Assembly: GCF_000696225.1 (NCBI RefSeq)
Contig: NZ_BAWN01000009.1
Coordinates: 1 to 64,000 of the forward strand
From: Serpentinimonas barnesii
GTDB lineage: Bacteria > Pseudomonadota > Gammaproteobacteria > Burkholderiales > Burkholderiaceae_C
Length of the DNA: 64,000 nt
Direction of reading: 5' to 3'
In this document: positions 54,984 to 63,723 of the stretch, piece by piece
How positions within the stretch are numbered: position 1 is the first letter of the stretch
Layout of the letters: each line of letters opens with the position of its first letter
Notes under the pieces: generated by a model
What the model was told of the DNA's origin: nothing
Database searches by the model: none
The model's input: the letters and a program-made list of their open reading frames with translations, nothing else
Translations under genes and position numbers: made by a program

Positions 54984-57331
54984 AAGTGGTGCGCACGCTG
55001 TCGATCCGCCGCCTGCTGGTGGGCCAGTTCGCGCTGGTGCTGGTGTTGGCGATTGCCTTGGTGGTGGTGATGATGGTGGCGTGGCGCCTGCCCCTGGCCC
55101 GTGAACAGCAGCGCCACGAGCAGCAGCGCATGGCCGCCGTGGTGGCGCAGCAGGTGCAGGGGCGGCTCGATGTCACCGAGTTGCTCACGGCCATGTTGAG
55201 AGGTGCCCACCCCGCCGGGCCGATCGAGGGCGGATTGGTCCACCCCCAAGTGCGCCGGTTTGCGCAGCAACTGGCCGATCAGGCCATCACGTTTCAGGCC
55301 ATTTACTGGGTCGGTCCAGACGGTTTGGTGATCGATTTCGTGCTTCCCTTCAGCCTTGACGAACCCGCTGTCATGGCCCGGGTGGGGGCCGACCTGAGCA
55401 ATCTGCCGGTTTTGCGCTTGGCGGCCCAAGGTCAACATCCGGTTTGGAGCGACCAGTACCTCTCACCTCTGATGGGGCTGCCGGTGGTGGCACTGGCACT
55501 GCCGTTGCCCAATGGTTTCATGATCGCCGAAGTCTCGGTGCAAGAATTGGTGGCCGCCACCGCCGACTGGGGCGCGCACGGCGATCTGCTGGTGTTGCTC
55601 ACCGATGGCACGGGCGAGTTGCTCGGCTCACCCGACCCGCTCGACCCGCTGCACCGGCGCAACATCGCCAACCTAGCGCCGATCGCCCACGCCCTCGGCG
55701 GGACGCAGGCGCACGGTCGCATCGATCACTTGGGCGAAACCTTCGAGGGCTATGCCCTGCGCATCGACCGCCTAGGATGGGTGGCTTTCACGGGCCAGCC
55801 GCTGCTGCTGGCTCGCACCGGCGAACGGGCGGCCATCGTCGTCACCGGGCTGACGGTGTTGTTTGCAATTGGCTTTGGCTTGCTGCTCAACCTGCTCGTG
55901 GCCACGCGCATCGGGCGCCACCTGCGCCGCAGCGTGGCCTATTCCGACGCTGTGGCGCGCGGCGACTACGACGCTGCACCGCCCCACAGCCGCATCACCG
56001 AGGTGCAGCACCTAGAGCGCAGCCTAAGCCGCATGGCGCTGGAAATCCGGCGCCGCGAGCAGCAGATGCGCGCCATCATTGACCTCGGACCCACGGTGGC
56101 GGTGCAGATTTACGACCGCAATAGCCGCGTGATCGATTGGAACCCAGCCTCGGAGCGCATGCTGGGCTACAGCCGCCAGCAGGCGCTGGGCAAGCGGCCT
56201 GGCGAGCTGTACTACGATGCCCAGCAACAGGCCGACTTTGAAGCCATCTTGGCGCGCATCGCCGAAACCGGCGCCCCCTTTGGCCCCTTCGAAGGCGCGC
56301 TGCGTGGAGCCGATGGCAACTTGCGCTGGATTTATTCCACCACGTTTGCGATACCCGGGCCACAAGAGGGCGAGCTGCAGTTCGTCTGCATGGACATTGA
56401 CATCAGCGAGATCAAACGGCTCGAAACCGAGCTGCGCAACCTCAACAGCGAGCTCGAAGACCGGGTGCAGTTGCGCACCCAGAGCCTTGAACAAGCCAAC
56501 AACGAATTGCAGCGCACCCTGAGCGAGCTGCGCTCGACCCAAGACCGCCTGCTGCAAGCCGACAAACTGGCCGCCTTGGGCAGCTTGGTGGCCGGGGTGG
56601 CGCACGAGCTCAACACCCCGATCGGCAACGCCATGATGGCCGCCAGCACCCTAAGCGAGAGCCTGCGCCAGTTCCACCAGCGTTTGCAGCAAGGGCTGCG
56701 GCGCAGCGACCTCGATGCCTTTGTGGCGCAAGTGGGCACGGCCGATGAAATCGCCATCCGCAACCTAGAGCGGGCCGGCGAGCTCATCAGCAGCTTCAAG
56801 CAGGTGGCGGTGGACCAGACCAGCTCGCAACGGCGCCGCTTCGACCTGGCCGAGGTGGTGCATGAAATCTTGCTCACGCTGCAACCGGTGCTCAAGCGCA
56901 GCCCGTTTGCGGTCGAGGTGCAGGTACCAAGCGGTATCTGGCTCGACAGCTACCCTGGTCCGCTTGGGCAGGTGCTGGCCAACCTGATCCAGAACGCCTT
57001 GGTGCATGGGCTGCAGGGCCGACCCAGCGGCAGCGTGCGCATTGAGGCCGCCATCGAAGACGGGCAGTTTTGGCTCAGCGTGAGCGACGACGGCAAGGGC
57101 ATTGCACAGCACCTGCAAGACCGCGTGTTCGAACCCTTCTTCACCACCCGCTTGGGTCAAGGGGGCAGCGGGCTGGGCCTGCACATCGTGCACAACCTCG
57201 TGACCGGGGTGCTGGGGGGGCGCATCGCGCTCCAGAGCAACCCGGGCCATGGGGCGCGCTTCACCATCCAGTGCCCGCTGGTGGCCCCACGCGAGGCCGC
57301 ATCAGTCAGCGGCAACCCCGAGCCCGCTTGA
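54980..57331 (+). CDS. PAS-containing membrane sensor histidine kinase
   Basis: 783 aa. Membrane helix (LVGQFALVLVLAIALVVVMMVAW), a periplasmic double-Cache-like domain of about 260 residues (VYWVGPDGLV-type segment, PVWSDQYLSPLMGLPVVALALPL), second helix (AIVVTGLTVLFAIGFGLLLNLLV), HAMP, PAS (VAVQIYDRNSRVIDWNPASERMLGYSRQQALGK), coiled coil, HisKA with His near residue 541 (LVAGVAHELNTPIGNAMMAAS), then HATPase (NLIQNALVHGL, VSDDGKGI, GGSGLGLHIVHNLV). No receiver of its own; the upstream REC-EAL protein is a likely target. It abuts ligB tail to tail. Confidence 0.9.
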   Translation: MKVVRTLSIRRLLVGQFALVLVLAIALVVVMMVAWRLPLAREQQRHEQQRMAAVVAQQVQGRLDVTELLTAMLRGAHPAGPIEGGLVHPQVRRFAQQLADQAITFQAIYWVGPDGLVIDFVLPFSLDEPAVMARVGADLSNLPVLRLAAQGQHPVWSDQYLSPLMGLPVVALALPLPNGFMIAEVSVQELVAATADWGAHGDLLVLLTDGTGELLGSPDPLDPLHRRNIANLAPIAHALGGTQAHGRIDHLGETFEGYALRIDRLGWVAFTGQPLLLARTGERAAIVVTGLTVLFAIGFGLLLNLLVATRIGRHLRRSVAYSDAVARGDYDAAPPHSRITEVQHLERSLSRMALEIRRREQQMRAIIDLGPTVAVQIYDRNSRVIDWNPASERMLGYSRQQALGKRPGELYYDAQQQADFEAILARIAETGAPFGPFEGALRGADGNLRWIYSTTFAIPGPQEGELQFVCMDIDISEIKRLETELRNLNSELEDRVQLRTQSLEQANNELQRTLSELRSTQDRLLQADKLAALGSLVAGVAHELNTPIGNAMMAASTLSESLRQFHQRLQQGLRRSDLDAFVAQVGTADEIAIRNLERAGELISSFKQVAVDQTSSQRRRFDLAEVVHEILLTLQPVLKRSPFAVEVQVPSGIWLDSYPGPLGQVLANLIQNALVHGLQGRPSGSVRIEAAIEDGQFWLSVSDDGKGIAQHLQDRVFEPFFTTRLGQGGSGLGLHIVHNLVTGVLGGRIALQSNPGHGARFTIQCPLVAPREAASVSGNPEPA

Positions 57332-58183
57332 TCAGGCCAGACACTCCAGCGCCAGCACGCCGGTGGCGGTATTCGAGATCGGGATGTGGTAGTTGCTGTG
57401 CACCTTGCGCACCCCGGCCCCGCCGCGTGTCAGGGCGGCGCGCATGGCCAGCCACATCAGCAGCTCCACGCCCTGGGTGCCGGCGCGCTCGACCAGCTCC
57501 AGATCGCTGAACTGGGTCGCCCACTCGGGGTTGGAGACCATGCTCTCTAGGAACTGCTGGTCAAAGGCCTTGTTGATGAAGCCGGCGCGCTCGCCTTCGA
57601 GCTGGTGGCTTAAGCCCCCGGTGGCCATGACCAGCACCCGCTTGTCGCTCTGCCAAGCGGCGATTGCTTCGCCCACTGCTTGGCCGAGCTTGTAAACCCG
57701 CCGCGCCGTGGGCAGCGGAAACTGAACGGTGTTGATGTCGATCGGCACGATCTGCACCGGGGCCACCTCGTGCGTGGGCCAAAACAGCTTCAAGGGCAGC
57801 GAACAGGCGTGATCGACCAGCATCTCTTGGCAAGTCACGATATCAAACTCGCTTGCCACCAGGTGCCGGATGATCTGCCACGAAAGCTCCGGGCAGCCCG
57901 CCAGCGGCGGCAGCGTGGGGATGCCCCAGCCTTCGTCGGCGTTGCGGTACTCGGCCGCGGCCCCAACGGCAAAGGTGGGCATTTTGTCGAGGAAGAAGTT
58001 GAGCCCGTGGTCGTTGTAGAACACCACCACCACCTCGGGGCGCACCTGTTCGAGCCAGCGGTGGATGGGGGGAAAGCCGTCGAAAAAGGGCTTCCAGTAG
58101 GGCTCTTGCTGCCAGCCTTTGGCCAGCGCGTGGCCGATGGCCGGAATGTGCGAGGTGGCCAAGCCACCGAGTAGGGTTGCCAT
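57332..58183 (-). CDS. ligB: Protocatechuate 4,5-dioxygenase beta subunit
   Basis: 283 aa from ATG 58183. The type II extradiol dioxygenase is easily aligned with Sphingobium LigB: iron ligands His12 (ATSHIPAIGHAL), the His of FYNDHGLNFF and the Glu of TQGVELLMWL; the catalytic His is in ATGGLSHQLEGERAGFINKAFD; PADEGWG corresponds to NADEGWGIPTLPP. It opens the ring of protocatechuate or a close relative such as gallate between C4 and C5, using Fe2+ and O2. It lies 59 bp after ligA. No other genes of the 4,5-cleavage pathway are in the window. Confidence 0.9.
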   Translation of the reverse strand: MATLLGGLATSHIPAIGHALAKGWQQEPYWKPFFDGFPPIHRWLEQVRPEVVVVFYNDHGLNFFLDKMPTFAVGAAAEYRNADEGWGIPTLPPLAGCPELSWQIIRHLVASEFDIVTCQEMLVDHACSLPLKLFWPTHEVAPVQIVPIDINTVQFPLPTARRVYKLGQAVGEAIAAWQSDKRVLVMATGGLSHQLEGERAGFINKAFDQQFLESMVSNPEWATQFSDLELVERAGTQGVELLMWLAMRAALTRGGAGVRKVHSNYHIPISNTATGVLALECLA

Positions 58184-58242
58184 GATGGGGGTTTCCTTGG
58201 GACGATGCTGAGGATGGGTGGGTTGCAGGCGCGGGTGGGGGG

Positions 58243-58626
58243 TTAGCGCGCAGCCGCTGGCCAGTCGGGCTGTTGGTTGGCCGCTGCCAGTTTGGCCATG
58301 AACTCGGGCTTGCTGACGCCGGTTTGCTGGGCCCCGATGTCTTGCATATTGAGGCCGAAAATGCCGGCAAACTTGGCCAGGTAGTAGGCGTTGCCACCGG
58401 CTTGCAGCAGCGCCAGCACCTGCTTGGAGCGCACCGCCTCGGCCTGCTGCGGGTTCAGGCCGTACTGGGCCATGTAGCCTTCGGGGTCGGCCACGAAGGC
58501 CTCGCGATTGGCCTTGTCGTTGAAAGAAAAACACATTTTGTTGAGCGCATAGCCTTTTTTGGCCATGCTGCCGTCAAACGGGGTGGTGCCGGGGATGTCG
58601 TGGGTGCCTGCTAGAGGGCTGCTCAT
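58243..58626 (-). CDS. ligA: Protocatechuate 4,5-dioxygenase alpha subunit
   Basis: 127 aa. It matches the small LigA subunit: DIPGTTPFDGSMAKKGYALNKMCFSF, NREAFVADPEGYMAQYGLNPQQAEAV, LQAGGNAYYLAKFAGIFG. It caps the LigB active site. An AGGAGA site 7 bases before the ATG at 58626 supports the start; the frame runs on upstream into lysR but without conservation. Transcribed away from the LysR gene, which is its likely regulator. Confidence 0.9.
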   Translation of the reverse strand: MSSPLAGTHDIPGTTPFDGSMAKKGYALNKMCFSFNDKANREAFVADPEGYMAQYGLNPQQAEAVRSKQVLALLQAGGNAYYLAKFAGIFGLNMQDIGAQQTGVSKPEFMAKLAAANQQPDWPAAAR

Positions 58627-58696
58627 GATCGGGTCTCCTGATGGGGGCGGGTAGCGCGCTTGGAATGCGTACAGTGGCGCCAGTGTGGCGCATGAA

Positions 58697-58710
58697 TTGA
58701 CTTCGATCAA
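58697..58710. promoter_or_regulatory. Candidate LysR binding site between ligA and lysR
   Basis: TTGA-CTTCGA-TCAA, an inverted repeat containing the T-N11-A pattern typical of LysR-type operators, in the 106-bp divergent intergenic region. Its place fits control of both genes by the adjacent LysR protein. The short arms make it tentative. Confidence 0.4.
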
Positions 58711-58732
58711 GCAATCAGTCATCATGCAACCC

Positions 58733-59707
58733 ATGAATGATTTAGATTGGTCGGCGTTGGATGCGCGCCTGCTGCGCGTGTTGGTGGCGGTGACTCAAAG
58801 CGGCTCGGTCACGGCCGCCGCCCAGCGCCTTGGGGTGACGCAGTCGGCGGTGAGCCACCAGCTCGATCGGCTGCGCGCCATCGTGGGCGACCCGCTGTTT
58901 GTCAAGTCCGGGCGCGGCATCGTGGCCACGGCGCGCACCGAAGCCTTGCTGGCACCGGCGCAGGCCTTGCTGCAAGAAATGGAGCGCTTTGCCCAGCGCG
59001 AGCGCTTCGAGCCGGCCCAGTGGGAGGCCAGCCTCACCCTGGCGGCCAACGATTTGCAGCGCGACCTGCTGCTGCCGCCGCTGTTGCAGCGCCTGCAACA
59101 ACTGGCGCCCAAGGTGCAGCTGCGCGTCATCCCCTCGGGCATCCCGAGCCTGGAGCTGCTGCGCCAGCAGCAGTGCCAGCTGGTGCTCAGCCCGCGCCCG
59201 CCCGATGGCACCGACATTGTGCAAAAGCGCCTGTTCGAAGACGCCTACCGGGTCTTTTACGACCCCGCCCAGCGCGCCGCCCCGCGCGACCTAGACGACT
59301 ATCTGGCTGCCGAGCACGCCACCGTGGTCTATGAGCCAAACCGGCCGCTCGACCTCGACCAGTGGCTGCTCGGGCGCGGCGTGCAGCGGCGCTTTCGGGT
59401 GCTGGTGCCGGGTTTTGCTGGCTTGGCTTCGTTCCTGCCCGGCAGCCGCTTGCTGGCCACGGCGCCCGGTTTGCTGCAGCGTCACCTGCTGCGCGGCCTA
59501 GCCAGCGCCGCCCCGCCCCTGCCCTGCCCGCCCTTGCCCATGTATATGGTCTGGCACCTGCGGCACCAGCACGACCCGGCGCAGCGCTGGCTGCGCGAGC
59601 AAATCGAGGCGCTGTTGCCAGCCGTGCTCAGCCCGCCGTTGGGGGCTGGCCCGCCTGCTGCTGCGCCAGCCGGTACTGCTGTGGGCTCAGGCCGGTGCGG
59701 CGCTTGA
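58733..59707 (+). CDS. LysR-family transcriptional regulator
   Basis: 324 aa from ATG 58733; ATG 58724 is equally possible. The winged helix is at the N terminus (LLRVLVAVTQSGSVTAAAQRLGVTQSAVSHQLDRLRAIVGDPLFVKSGRGIVAT), followed by a substrate-binding domain (LTLAANDLQRDLLLPPLLQRLQQLAPKVQLRVIPSG). It is divergent from ligAB and so the probable regulator of those genes, with a ring-cleavage intermediate as the likely inducer. Its last 80 bp overlap the 3' end of the convergent AraC gene, and its C-terminal 25 residues are low-complexity Gly/Pro/Ala, probably a product of that overlap. Confidence 0.9.
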   Translation: MNDLDWSALDARLLRVLVAVTQSGSVTAAAQRLGVTQSAVSHQLDRLRAIVGDPLFVKSGRGIVATARTEALLAPAQALLQEMERFAQRERFEPAQWEASLTLAANDLQRDLLLPPLLQRLQQLAPKVQLRVIPSGIPSLELLRQQQCQLVLSPRPPDGTDIVQKRLFEDAYRVFYDPAQRAAPRDLDDYLAAEHATVVYEPNRPLDLDQWLLGRGVQRRFRVLVPGFAGLASFLPGSRLLATAPGLLQRHLLRGLASAAPPLPCPPLPMYMVWHLRHQHDPAQRWLREQIEALLPAVLSPPLGAGPPAAAPAGTAVGSGRCGA

Positions 59708-60692
59708 AGAAGCGCGAAAAATAGGCCGGGTCTTCGAATCCGAGTTCGAGCGCCAGACTGGCCGCCGGCGCCGCAATGTAGATCAGGCGGCGGCAGGCTT
59801 CGCGCGTCAGGCGCTCGTGCACCAGTTCCAGCGCGCTGCAGCCGCTGGCGCTGCGCGTGAGGCGGTTCAGGCGCTGCAAGGAAAGGCCCAGGCGCTCGCC
59901 GTAGCGCTGCAAGGGCCAGTGCTCCAAAAAGTGCTGCTCCACCAGCCACAAAAAGCGGGTGTAGAGGGCCTGGTGCCGGTGCGCCCGCTCACCCACGGCG
60001 GCGGCCTGGCGCTGCAGCGCACTGGCCTGCGCCAGCCGCCAGACCAGCGCCCGCGCCAGCCAGCCCAACACCGGCGCGGCGCCAGCCCCGGCCGGCCTTT
60101 GAAACTCGTGCGCGAGCTCCCGGAACAAGGTGTCGAGCCGCTGCGCCGCGTCGTCGTCGGGCAAAAAGTGCAACAGGCGCGGGGCCGTGAACAGCTCTTG
60201 AAAGGCTGCCCCTAGCGCGCCCGTCTCGCCCTCAAGCAGCCCGCGTGCGCTCAGCGTGAGCACGCGGCCATCGGTCTCGGGCGCAAAACGAAAGCCGTGC
60301 ACCACCGTGGGCGGCAGCACGATCGCCGCCGGGGCCTGCACCTCGGCGCGGTGCTCGTCGAGCAGCACCTCGGCTTGGCCGCGCCACAACCACAGCACCT
60401 GGTACAGGCCCTGGTGCGTGTGCGGCTGAATCTCCCAGTGATACAGGCGGCTGCGCGACTGCACTTCCTCGATGTGCAGCAGCTCGTGCCCCGGCACCGC
60501 GGCCTCGCCGTAAAGCGCAAAGCTGGGGATGTGGCTGCCGCCACCCCACGGTGGGCTGGAAGGCACGGCCCTGTGGCCGACAGCGCCAGGAGCGCCCGCA
60601 ACGCCCGCAGTGCCCGGCCCCAATGCGGTGCCTGGTGCACCCCGCGCGTTTAGCGAGCCTTGCGGCCAAGACGGAAAAGGGCGATTGCTCAT
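59628..60692 (-). CDS. AraC-family regulator, PobR/HpaA-like
   Basis: 354 aa. After a 60-residue Gly/Ala/Pro-rich leader comes a cupin sensor domain (ELLHIEEVQSRSRLYHWEIQPHTHQGLYQVLWLWRGQAEVLLDEH, AIVLPPTVVHGFRF) of the kind that binds 4-hydroxybenzoate or 4-hydroxyphenylacetate in PobR/HpaA proteins. The C-terminal double helix-turn-helix is LGLSLQRLNRLTRSASGCSALELVHERLTREA and LALELGFEDPAYFSRFFKRRTGLSPQQYR. It is divergent from the P450 operon by 154 bp and is its likely activator. The start is uncertain because of the leader. Confidence 0.88.
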   Translation of the reverse strand: MSNRPFPSWPQGSLNARGAPGTALGPGTAGVAGAPGAVGHRAVPSSPPWGGGSHIPSFALYGEAAVPGHELLHIEEVQSRSRLYHWEIQPHTHQGLYQVLWLWRGQAEVLLDEHRAEVQAPAAIVLPPTVVHGFRFAPETDGRVLTLSARGLLEGETGALGAAFQELFTAPRLLHFLPDDDAAQRLDTLFRELAHEFQRPAGAGAAPVLGWLARALVWRLAQASALQRQAAAVGERAHRHQALYTRFLWLVEQHFLEHWPLQRYGERLGLSLQRLNRLTRSASGCSALELVHERLTREACRRLIYIAAPAASLALELGFEDPAYFSRFFKRRTGLSPQQYRLAQQQAGQPPTAG

Positions 60693-60846
60693 GGCTGCAT
60701 TTTGATCCAAAAGTACCAGCAATCGGCGCATTTTTTGCACGCTCCAAAAGCCCGCCCGGCCCTACAGTTCCACCTTGGGCCCGCTGGCCGCACAGCCGCA
60801 GCCCACACAGAGCGCCCCGAGCGCCCCACAAAACAGGAGACCCGCC

Positions 60847-62028
60847 ATGACCCCCTTCCAGTTCGACCCCTACGCACCGGCCGTCGATGCCGACCCCTTC
60901 CCCTACTACCACCGCCTGCGCGAGGAATTTCCCTGCTTTTGGAGCGAGCAGGCGCAGATGTGGGTGCTGTCGCGCTACGCCGACATCGTCAGCGCGCTCA
61001 ACGACTGGCAGACCTACTCCAGCGCCAGCGGCAACCTGATGACCGAACTGCCCGGCCGCGCCGGTGCCACCCTGGGCAGCTCGGATCCACCCCGGCACGA
61101 CCGCCTGCGCGCGCTGGTGCAGCACGCTTTCATGAAGCGCAACCTGCTGGCGCTCGAAGAGCCGATCCGCGCGGTGGCGCAGCAGGTGTTTGGCCAACTG
61201 CAGGGCGTAGATCAGTTTGATTTCAAAGACGTGTCGTCGCAGTTCACGGTCAAGGTGCTGATGACTGCGCTCGGCCTGCCGATGGGCGATGAAGCGCTGG
61301 TGGCCGAGCACGAGGTGCGCGACCACGCGGTGCTGATGGTGCAAAGCGACGCCCGCACCCGCGCCAAAGGCCCCGAGCACATCGCCGCCTACCAGTGGAT
61401 GCAAAACTACGCCGCGCAAGTGATCGCGCTGCGCCGCGCCGAGCCGCGCAACGACCTGATTAGCCACTTTGCCATGGCCGAGATCGACGGCGACCGCCTC
61501 GACGAGCGCGAGGTGCTGCTCACCACCACCACCCTGATCATGGCCGGGGTCGAATCGCTGGGCGGCTTCATGATGATGCTGGCCTACAACCTGGCCAGCT
61601 TCCAAGAGGCACGCCGCGCCGTGGTGGCCGACCCCGCGCTGCTGCCCGACGCGATCGAAGAAAGCCTGCGCTACAACACCTCGGCGCAGCGCTTTCGCCG
61701 CCGCCTGATGTGCGACGTGACGCTGCACGGCCAAACCATGCGCCAAGGCGATTTCGTCTGCCTGGCCTACGGCAGCGGCAACCGCGACCCACGTCAGTTC
61801 CCCCAGCCCGACCGCTACGACCTGGCGCGCAAACCGCGTGGCCACCTCGGCTTTGGCGGCGGCGTGCACGCCTGCCTAGGCACCGCGATTGCGCGGCTGG
61901 CGCTCAAAATCGCCTTCGAAGAATTCCACCGCGTGGTGCCCGAGTACCATCGGGTGGCCGATCAACTGCCTTGGATGCCCTCGTCCACCTTTCGCAGCCC
62001 GCTGGTGCTCGAACTGGCCGTTGGCTGA
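60847..62028 (+). CDS. Cytochrome P450
   Basis: 393 aa, soluble bacterial class I P450. Heme-Cys loop LGFGGGVHACLGTAIARLALK; ExxR in AIEESLRYNTSAQRFRR; I-helix LIMAGVESLGGFMMML, in which Glu-Ser replaces the common Asp-Thr; substrate-entry SSDPPRHDRLRALVQHAF. An AGGAG site lies 7 bases before the ATG. With the ferredoxin and reductase genes that follow it forms a self-sufficient operon. Given the PobR-like regulator and nearby ligAB, an aromatic acid such as a methoxybenzoate is a plausible substrate, but the sequence does not prove it. Confidence 0.92.
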   Translation: MTPFQFDPYAPAVDADPFPYYHRLREEFPCFWSEQAQMWVLSRYADIVSALNDWQTYSSASGNLMTELPGRAGATLGSSDPPRHDRLRALVQHAFMKRNLLALEEPIRAVAQQVFGQLQGVDQFDFKDVSSQFTVKVLMTALGLPMGDEALVAEHEVRDHAVLMVQSDARTRAKGPEHIAAYQWMQNYAAQVIALRRAEPRNDLISHFAMAEIDGDRLDEREVLLTTTTLIMAGVESLGGFMMMLAYNLASFQEARRAVVADPALLPDAIEESLRYNTSAQRFRRRLMCDVTLHGQTMRQGDFVCLAYGSGNRDPRQFPQPDRYDLARKPRGHLGFGGGVHACLGTAIARLALKIAFEEFHRVVPEYHRVADQLPWMPSSTFRSPLVLELAVG

Positions 62029-62060
62029 AACCGCCCCGTTATTTATTTGGATGCACCTGC

Positions 62061-62384
62061 ATGGCACAAATCACCTACATCGAAGCCCACGGCCACGCCA
62101 CCACGGTCGATCTGCCCGAGGGCTGGAACCTGATGCAAGGCGCCATCGCCAACGGCATCGAAGGCATACTGGGCGAATGCGGTGGCTCCTGCGCCTGCGC
62201 CACCTGCCACTGCTACGTCGATGAAAGCCGCCTGCCCGAACTGGCCGCGCCCAGCCAGACCGAGCTCGACATGCTCGAACACGTGGCCGCCGAGCGCCGC
62301 CCCAACAGCCGCCTGGCCTGCCAGCTCAAGTCCACGGCGCGGCTCGACGGCCTGATCCTGCATCTGCCGGCCACGCAAGAATAA
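62061..62384 (+). CDS. [2Fe-2S] ferredoxin, putidaredoxin/adrenodoxin type
   Basis: 107 aa. The four cluster cysteines follow C-x5-C-x2-C...C (GECGGSCACATCHCYV and SRLACQL). DESRLPELAAPSQTELDMLEHV is typical of P450 redox partners. It passes electrons from the reductase to the P450. It lies 32 bp after the P450 and 24 bp before the reductase gene. Confidence 0.93.
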   Translation: MAQITYIEAHGHATTVDLPEGWNLMQGAIANGIEGILGECGGSCACATCHCYVDESRLPELAAPSQTELDMLEHVAAERRPNSRLACQLKSTARLDGLILHLPATQE

Positions 62385-62408
62385 GCGACCAGCCCCACAG
62401 GACGCACC

Positions 62409-63695
62409 ATGATCCCACCCCGCCTGCTCGAACCCAGCCCCAGCCCAGGCCCGCAACCCGAGGCCGGCGTTTTGATCGTCGGTGCCGGGCAGGCCGGCGT
62501 GCAGACCGCCGAGGCGCTGCGCAGCGGCGGCTACAGCGGCCCCATCACCCTGTTGGGCGAAGAGCCGCACGCGCCCTACCACCGCCCGCCCCTGTCCAAA
62601 GCCTGGCTGTGTGGCGAGCTGCAAGCAGCCCAGTTGCTGATGCGCGCCCCCGAAGCGCTGGCGCGCAAGGGCATCGAGCTGCGCCTGGGCGTGCGCGTGC
62701 AAGCCATCGACCGGGCGCAGCGCCGCCTGCACTTGGCCGACGGCAGCGCCCTGCCCTACGCCGCGCTGGTGCTGGCCACCGGGGCCAGCCCGCGCACGCT
62801 GGCGCTGCCAGGCGCCCAAGCCGCCGGCGTGCTCACCCTGCGCGGGCTTGACGACGCCAGCGCCTTGGCGGCCCACTTGGCCGACTGCCAGCGTCGCCAG
62901 CAGCCCCTGCTGGTGATCGGCGGCGGCTTCATCGGGCTCGAAGTGGCGGCCAGCGCACGCAAGCTCGGGCTCGAAGTCACCGTGCTCGAAGCCGCGCCGC
63001 GGCTGCTGGGCCGCGTGCTGGCCCCGGCCTTGTCGGACTGGTTTTCCGATCTGCACCGCCGCCATGGGGTGCAAGTGCGGCTAGGCGCGCAACTGGCTGC
63101 GCTCGAAACCGGCCCCGACGGGCAGGTGTGCGGTGCCCGCCTGGCCGACGGCAGCTTTTGCCCCGGCGCTGCGGTGCTGGTCGGCATTGGGGTGCAAGCC
63201 AAGGACGCGCTGGCCCAAGCCGCCGGGCTGGCGTGCGAGCGCGGCATCGTGGTCGATGCCTGCGGGCGCAGCAGCGACGCACAGATCTACGCCGCCGGCG
63301 ACTGCACCGCGCGCCGCCTGCCCGACGGCACCCTGTTGCGGCTGGAATCGGTGCACAACGCCACCGAACAGGCCAAGAGCGTGGCCGCCGCCATCCTCGG
63401 GCAAGAGCGCCCCTTCACCGCCACGCCCTGGTTCTGGAGCGAGCAGTACGACAAAAAACTGCAAATGGCGGGCCTGAGCGCCGGCGCCGACCAGTGGGCG
63501 CTGCGCGGCACCCTAGATGCCGCCGCCTTCAGCCTGTACCACTTCCAAGGCGCACGCTTGCTGGCAGTGGACAGCGTCAACGCCACCCGCGAGCACCTGC
63601 AGGCGCGCAAGCTGCTCGACGCCGGCGTTTCACCCACCCCGGAACAAGCCGCCGACCCCGGCTTCGACCTAGGTAGCCTGCTGCCTGCGGGCTGA
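62409..63695 (+). CDS. NAD(P)H-dependent ferredoxin reductase (FAD)
   Basis: 428 aa. FAD site VLIVGAGQAGVQTAEALRSGGYSG, then PYHRPPLSKAWL; NAD site LLVIGGGFIGLEVAASARKLGLEVTVLE; second FAD segment IYAAGDCTARRLPDG and VHNATEQAKSVAAAILG, with PWFWSEQYDKKLQMAGL. It is of the putidaredoxin/rubredoxin reductase type. Last gene of the P450 operon. The first 18 residues are a Pro-rich extension. Convergent with the Pmp3-like gene. Confidence 0.93.
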   Translation: MIPPRLLEPSPSPGPQPEAGVLIVGAGQAGVQTAEALRSGGYSGPITLLGEEPHAPYHRPPLSKAWLCGELQAAQLLMRAPEALARKGIELRLGVRVQAIDRAQRRLHLADGSALPYAALVLATGASPRTLALPGAQAAGVLTLRGLDDASALAAHLADCQRRQQPLLVIGGGFIGLEVAASARKLGLEVTVLEAAPRLLGRVLAPALSDWFSDLHRRHGVQVRLGAQLAALETGPDGQVCGARLADGSFCPGAAVLVGIGVQAKDALAQAAGLACERGIVVDACGRSSDAQIYAAGDCTARRLPDGTLLRLESVHNATEQAKSVAAAILGQERPFTATPWFWSEQYDKKLQMAGLSAGADQWALRGTLDAAAFSLYHFQGARLLAVDSVNATREHLQARKLLDAGVSPTPEQAADPGFDLGSLLPAG

Positions 63696-63723
63696 AGCCG
63701 CCTGCCCGGCTCAGCGGTCAGCC

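Noticed and set aside
60232-61869. A 545-codon minus-strand open frame spanning the P450 and AraC promoter
   Set aside because: It crosses the divergent promoter and is antisense to the P450; its last part is an off-frame reading of the AraC gene.
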